Origin: Struthio camelus | Lineage: Eukaryota > Chordata > Aves > Struthioniformes > Struthionidae | Assembly (NCBI RefSeq): GCF_040807025.1 | Contig: NC_090982.1 | Coordinates: 82,882,963-82,946,962 of the forward strand | Direction of reading: 5' to 3' | DNA: 64,000 nucleotides | Shown here: positions 63,681 to 64,000 of the stretch, piece after piece | Layout of the letters: every line of letters begins with the position of its first letter | How positions within the stretch are numbered: position 1 is the stretch's first letter | The notes under the pieces: generated by a model | Seen by the model: only the letters and a program-made list of their open reading frames with translations | Databases searched by the model: none | What the model was told of the DNA's origin: nothing | Translations under genes and position numbers: made by a program

Positions 63681-64000
63681 TACAGCATTTCATGTGGTTT
63701 CTCTACTTATCTCCGTACCTCATAGTAAAAAGTATCAGCAAAGGAAGTTACCTAGTTTTCGTGGGAAGGCAAATAAGAAAGGGAGAAGCTCTGCTTCTGT
63801 GGCACCATGTTGCAGTGATGAAGCACTGCTGAAAATGCTGAGCCTCCTTTCGAATAGGAATGTGCTTTAACTATAATTGAATGTAGCTCCCAGCCGTTGC
63901 TGCTTGTTTCTGTGTTGGATACAGTAAACATTAGTGCTGCTGTTGCCCTCATCTCTGTTCCCCCTGGGGTTTTTAAGCTCTGCAATCAAGTCACCTCTCA

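Larger units (their letters stand above)
43190..64000 (-). other. RIT2: RIT2 last intron (5' part outside the window)
   Basis: Inferred from the acceptor at 43190 and the absence of any upstream RIT2 exon in the remaining 20.8 kb: I looked on the minus strand for coding sequence of the DTAG/EQYMR and NKxD regions and did not see it. Large introns are usual for RIT2. The interval holds CR1 copies at 55746-57075 and 59810-60010, a MIR-like relic at 63385-63680, simple repeats (T27 at 52958-52984; T-rich 48965-48979; A-rich 60631-60652 and 62535-62548) and an exon-like segment on the other strand at 54788-54971. The 157-codon frame at 46613-47086 (-) has no recognisable domain. Nothing else was identified. 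Confidence 0.75.

Noticed and set aside
43190..64000. Search for upstream RIT2 exons (P-loop, switch II DTAG, NKxD)
   Set aside because: No minus-strand sequence encoding these motifs was found by reading, so none is annotated.
1..64000. CRISPR arrays, operons, insertion sequences, riboswitches, tRNA or rRNA genes, endogenous retroviral LTRs
   Set aside because: The DNA is vertebrate nuclear, and no periodic spacer array, cloverleaf-type gene, rRNA segment or paired LTR was recognised on either strand.

Overview
The window is vertebrate nuclear DNA, almost certainly from a bird. It is AT-rich and gene-poor, with no bacterial or viral gene organisation. Its clearest interspersed repeats are CR1 LINEs, two of which end in the ATTCTGTG-type octamer tail typical of avian CR1. 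Older wreckage (diverged CR1 and MIR/L2-like pieces) is scattered through the rest. I saw no Alu, L1 or LTR elements.

Only one protein-coding gene can be named. On the minus strand at 42962-43189 lies the final coding exon of RIT2 (Rin), a neuronal Ras-like GTPase. It encodes 75 residues from VSTEEG to the polybasic C-terminus and stops at TGA. The splice acceptor is at 43190-43191. A likely 3' UTR runs leftward to a polyadenylation signal near 41814-41819. Everything to the right of 43190 is therefore inferred to be the last intron of RIT2. I found no other RIT2 exon here, so the rest of the gene should lie beyond base 64000.

Layout: 1-41790 is the intergenic side beyond the RIT2 3' end. 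It holds two avian CR1 copies in + orientation (about 5130-5710 and 16375-17090), an ancient CR1 reverse-transcriptase fragment (about 12790-13150), several MIR/L2-like relics, simple repeats, and two weak exon-like segments (18089-18152 on +; 33269-33430 on -). 41795-43189 is the RIT2 terminal exon, with a 64-bp alternating CA/TG/CG/TA tract in its 3' UTR. 43190-64000 is RIT2 intron and carries a 1.3-kb old CR1 copy in - orientation (about 55746-57075), a more ancient CR1 fragment (about 59810-60010), a MIR-like relic (about 63385-63680), and an exon-like segment on the opposite strand (54788-54971).

In human, RIT2 lies between PIK3C3 and SYT4 in a large gene desert, which fits the long empty stretches seen here. 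Most open reading frames in this window are chance frames in AT-rich DNA or lie inside CR1 copies. I found no novel system. The items most worth checking are the three orphan exon-like segments and the UG-repeat tract in the RIT2 3' UTR.
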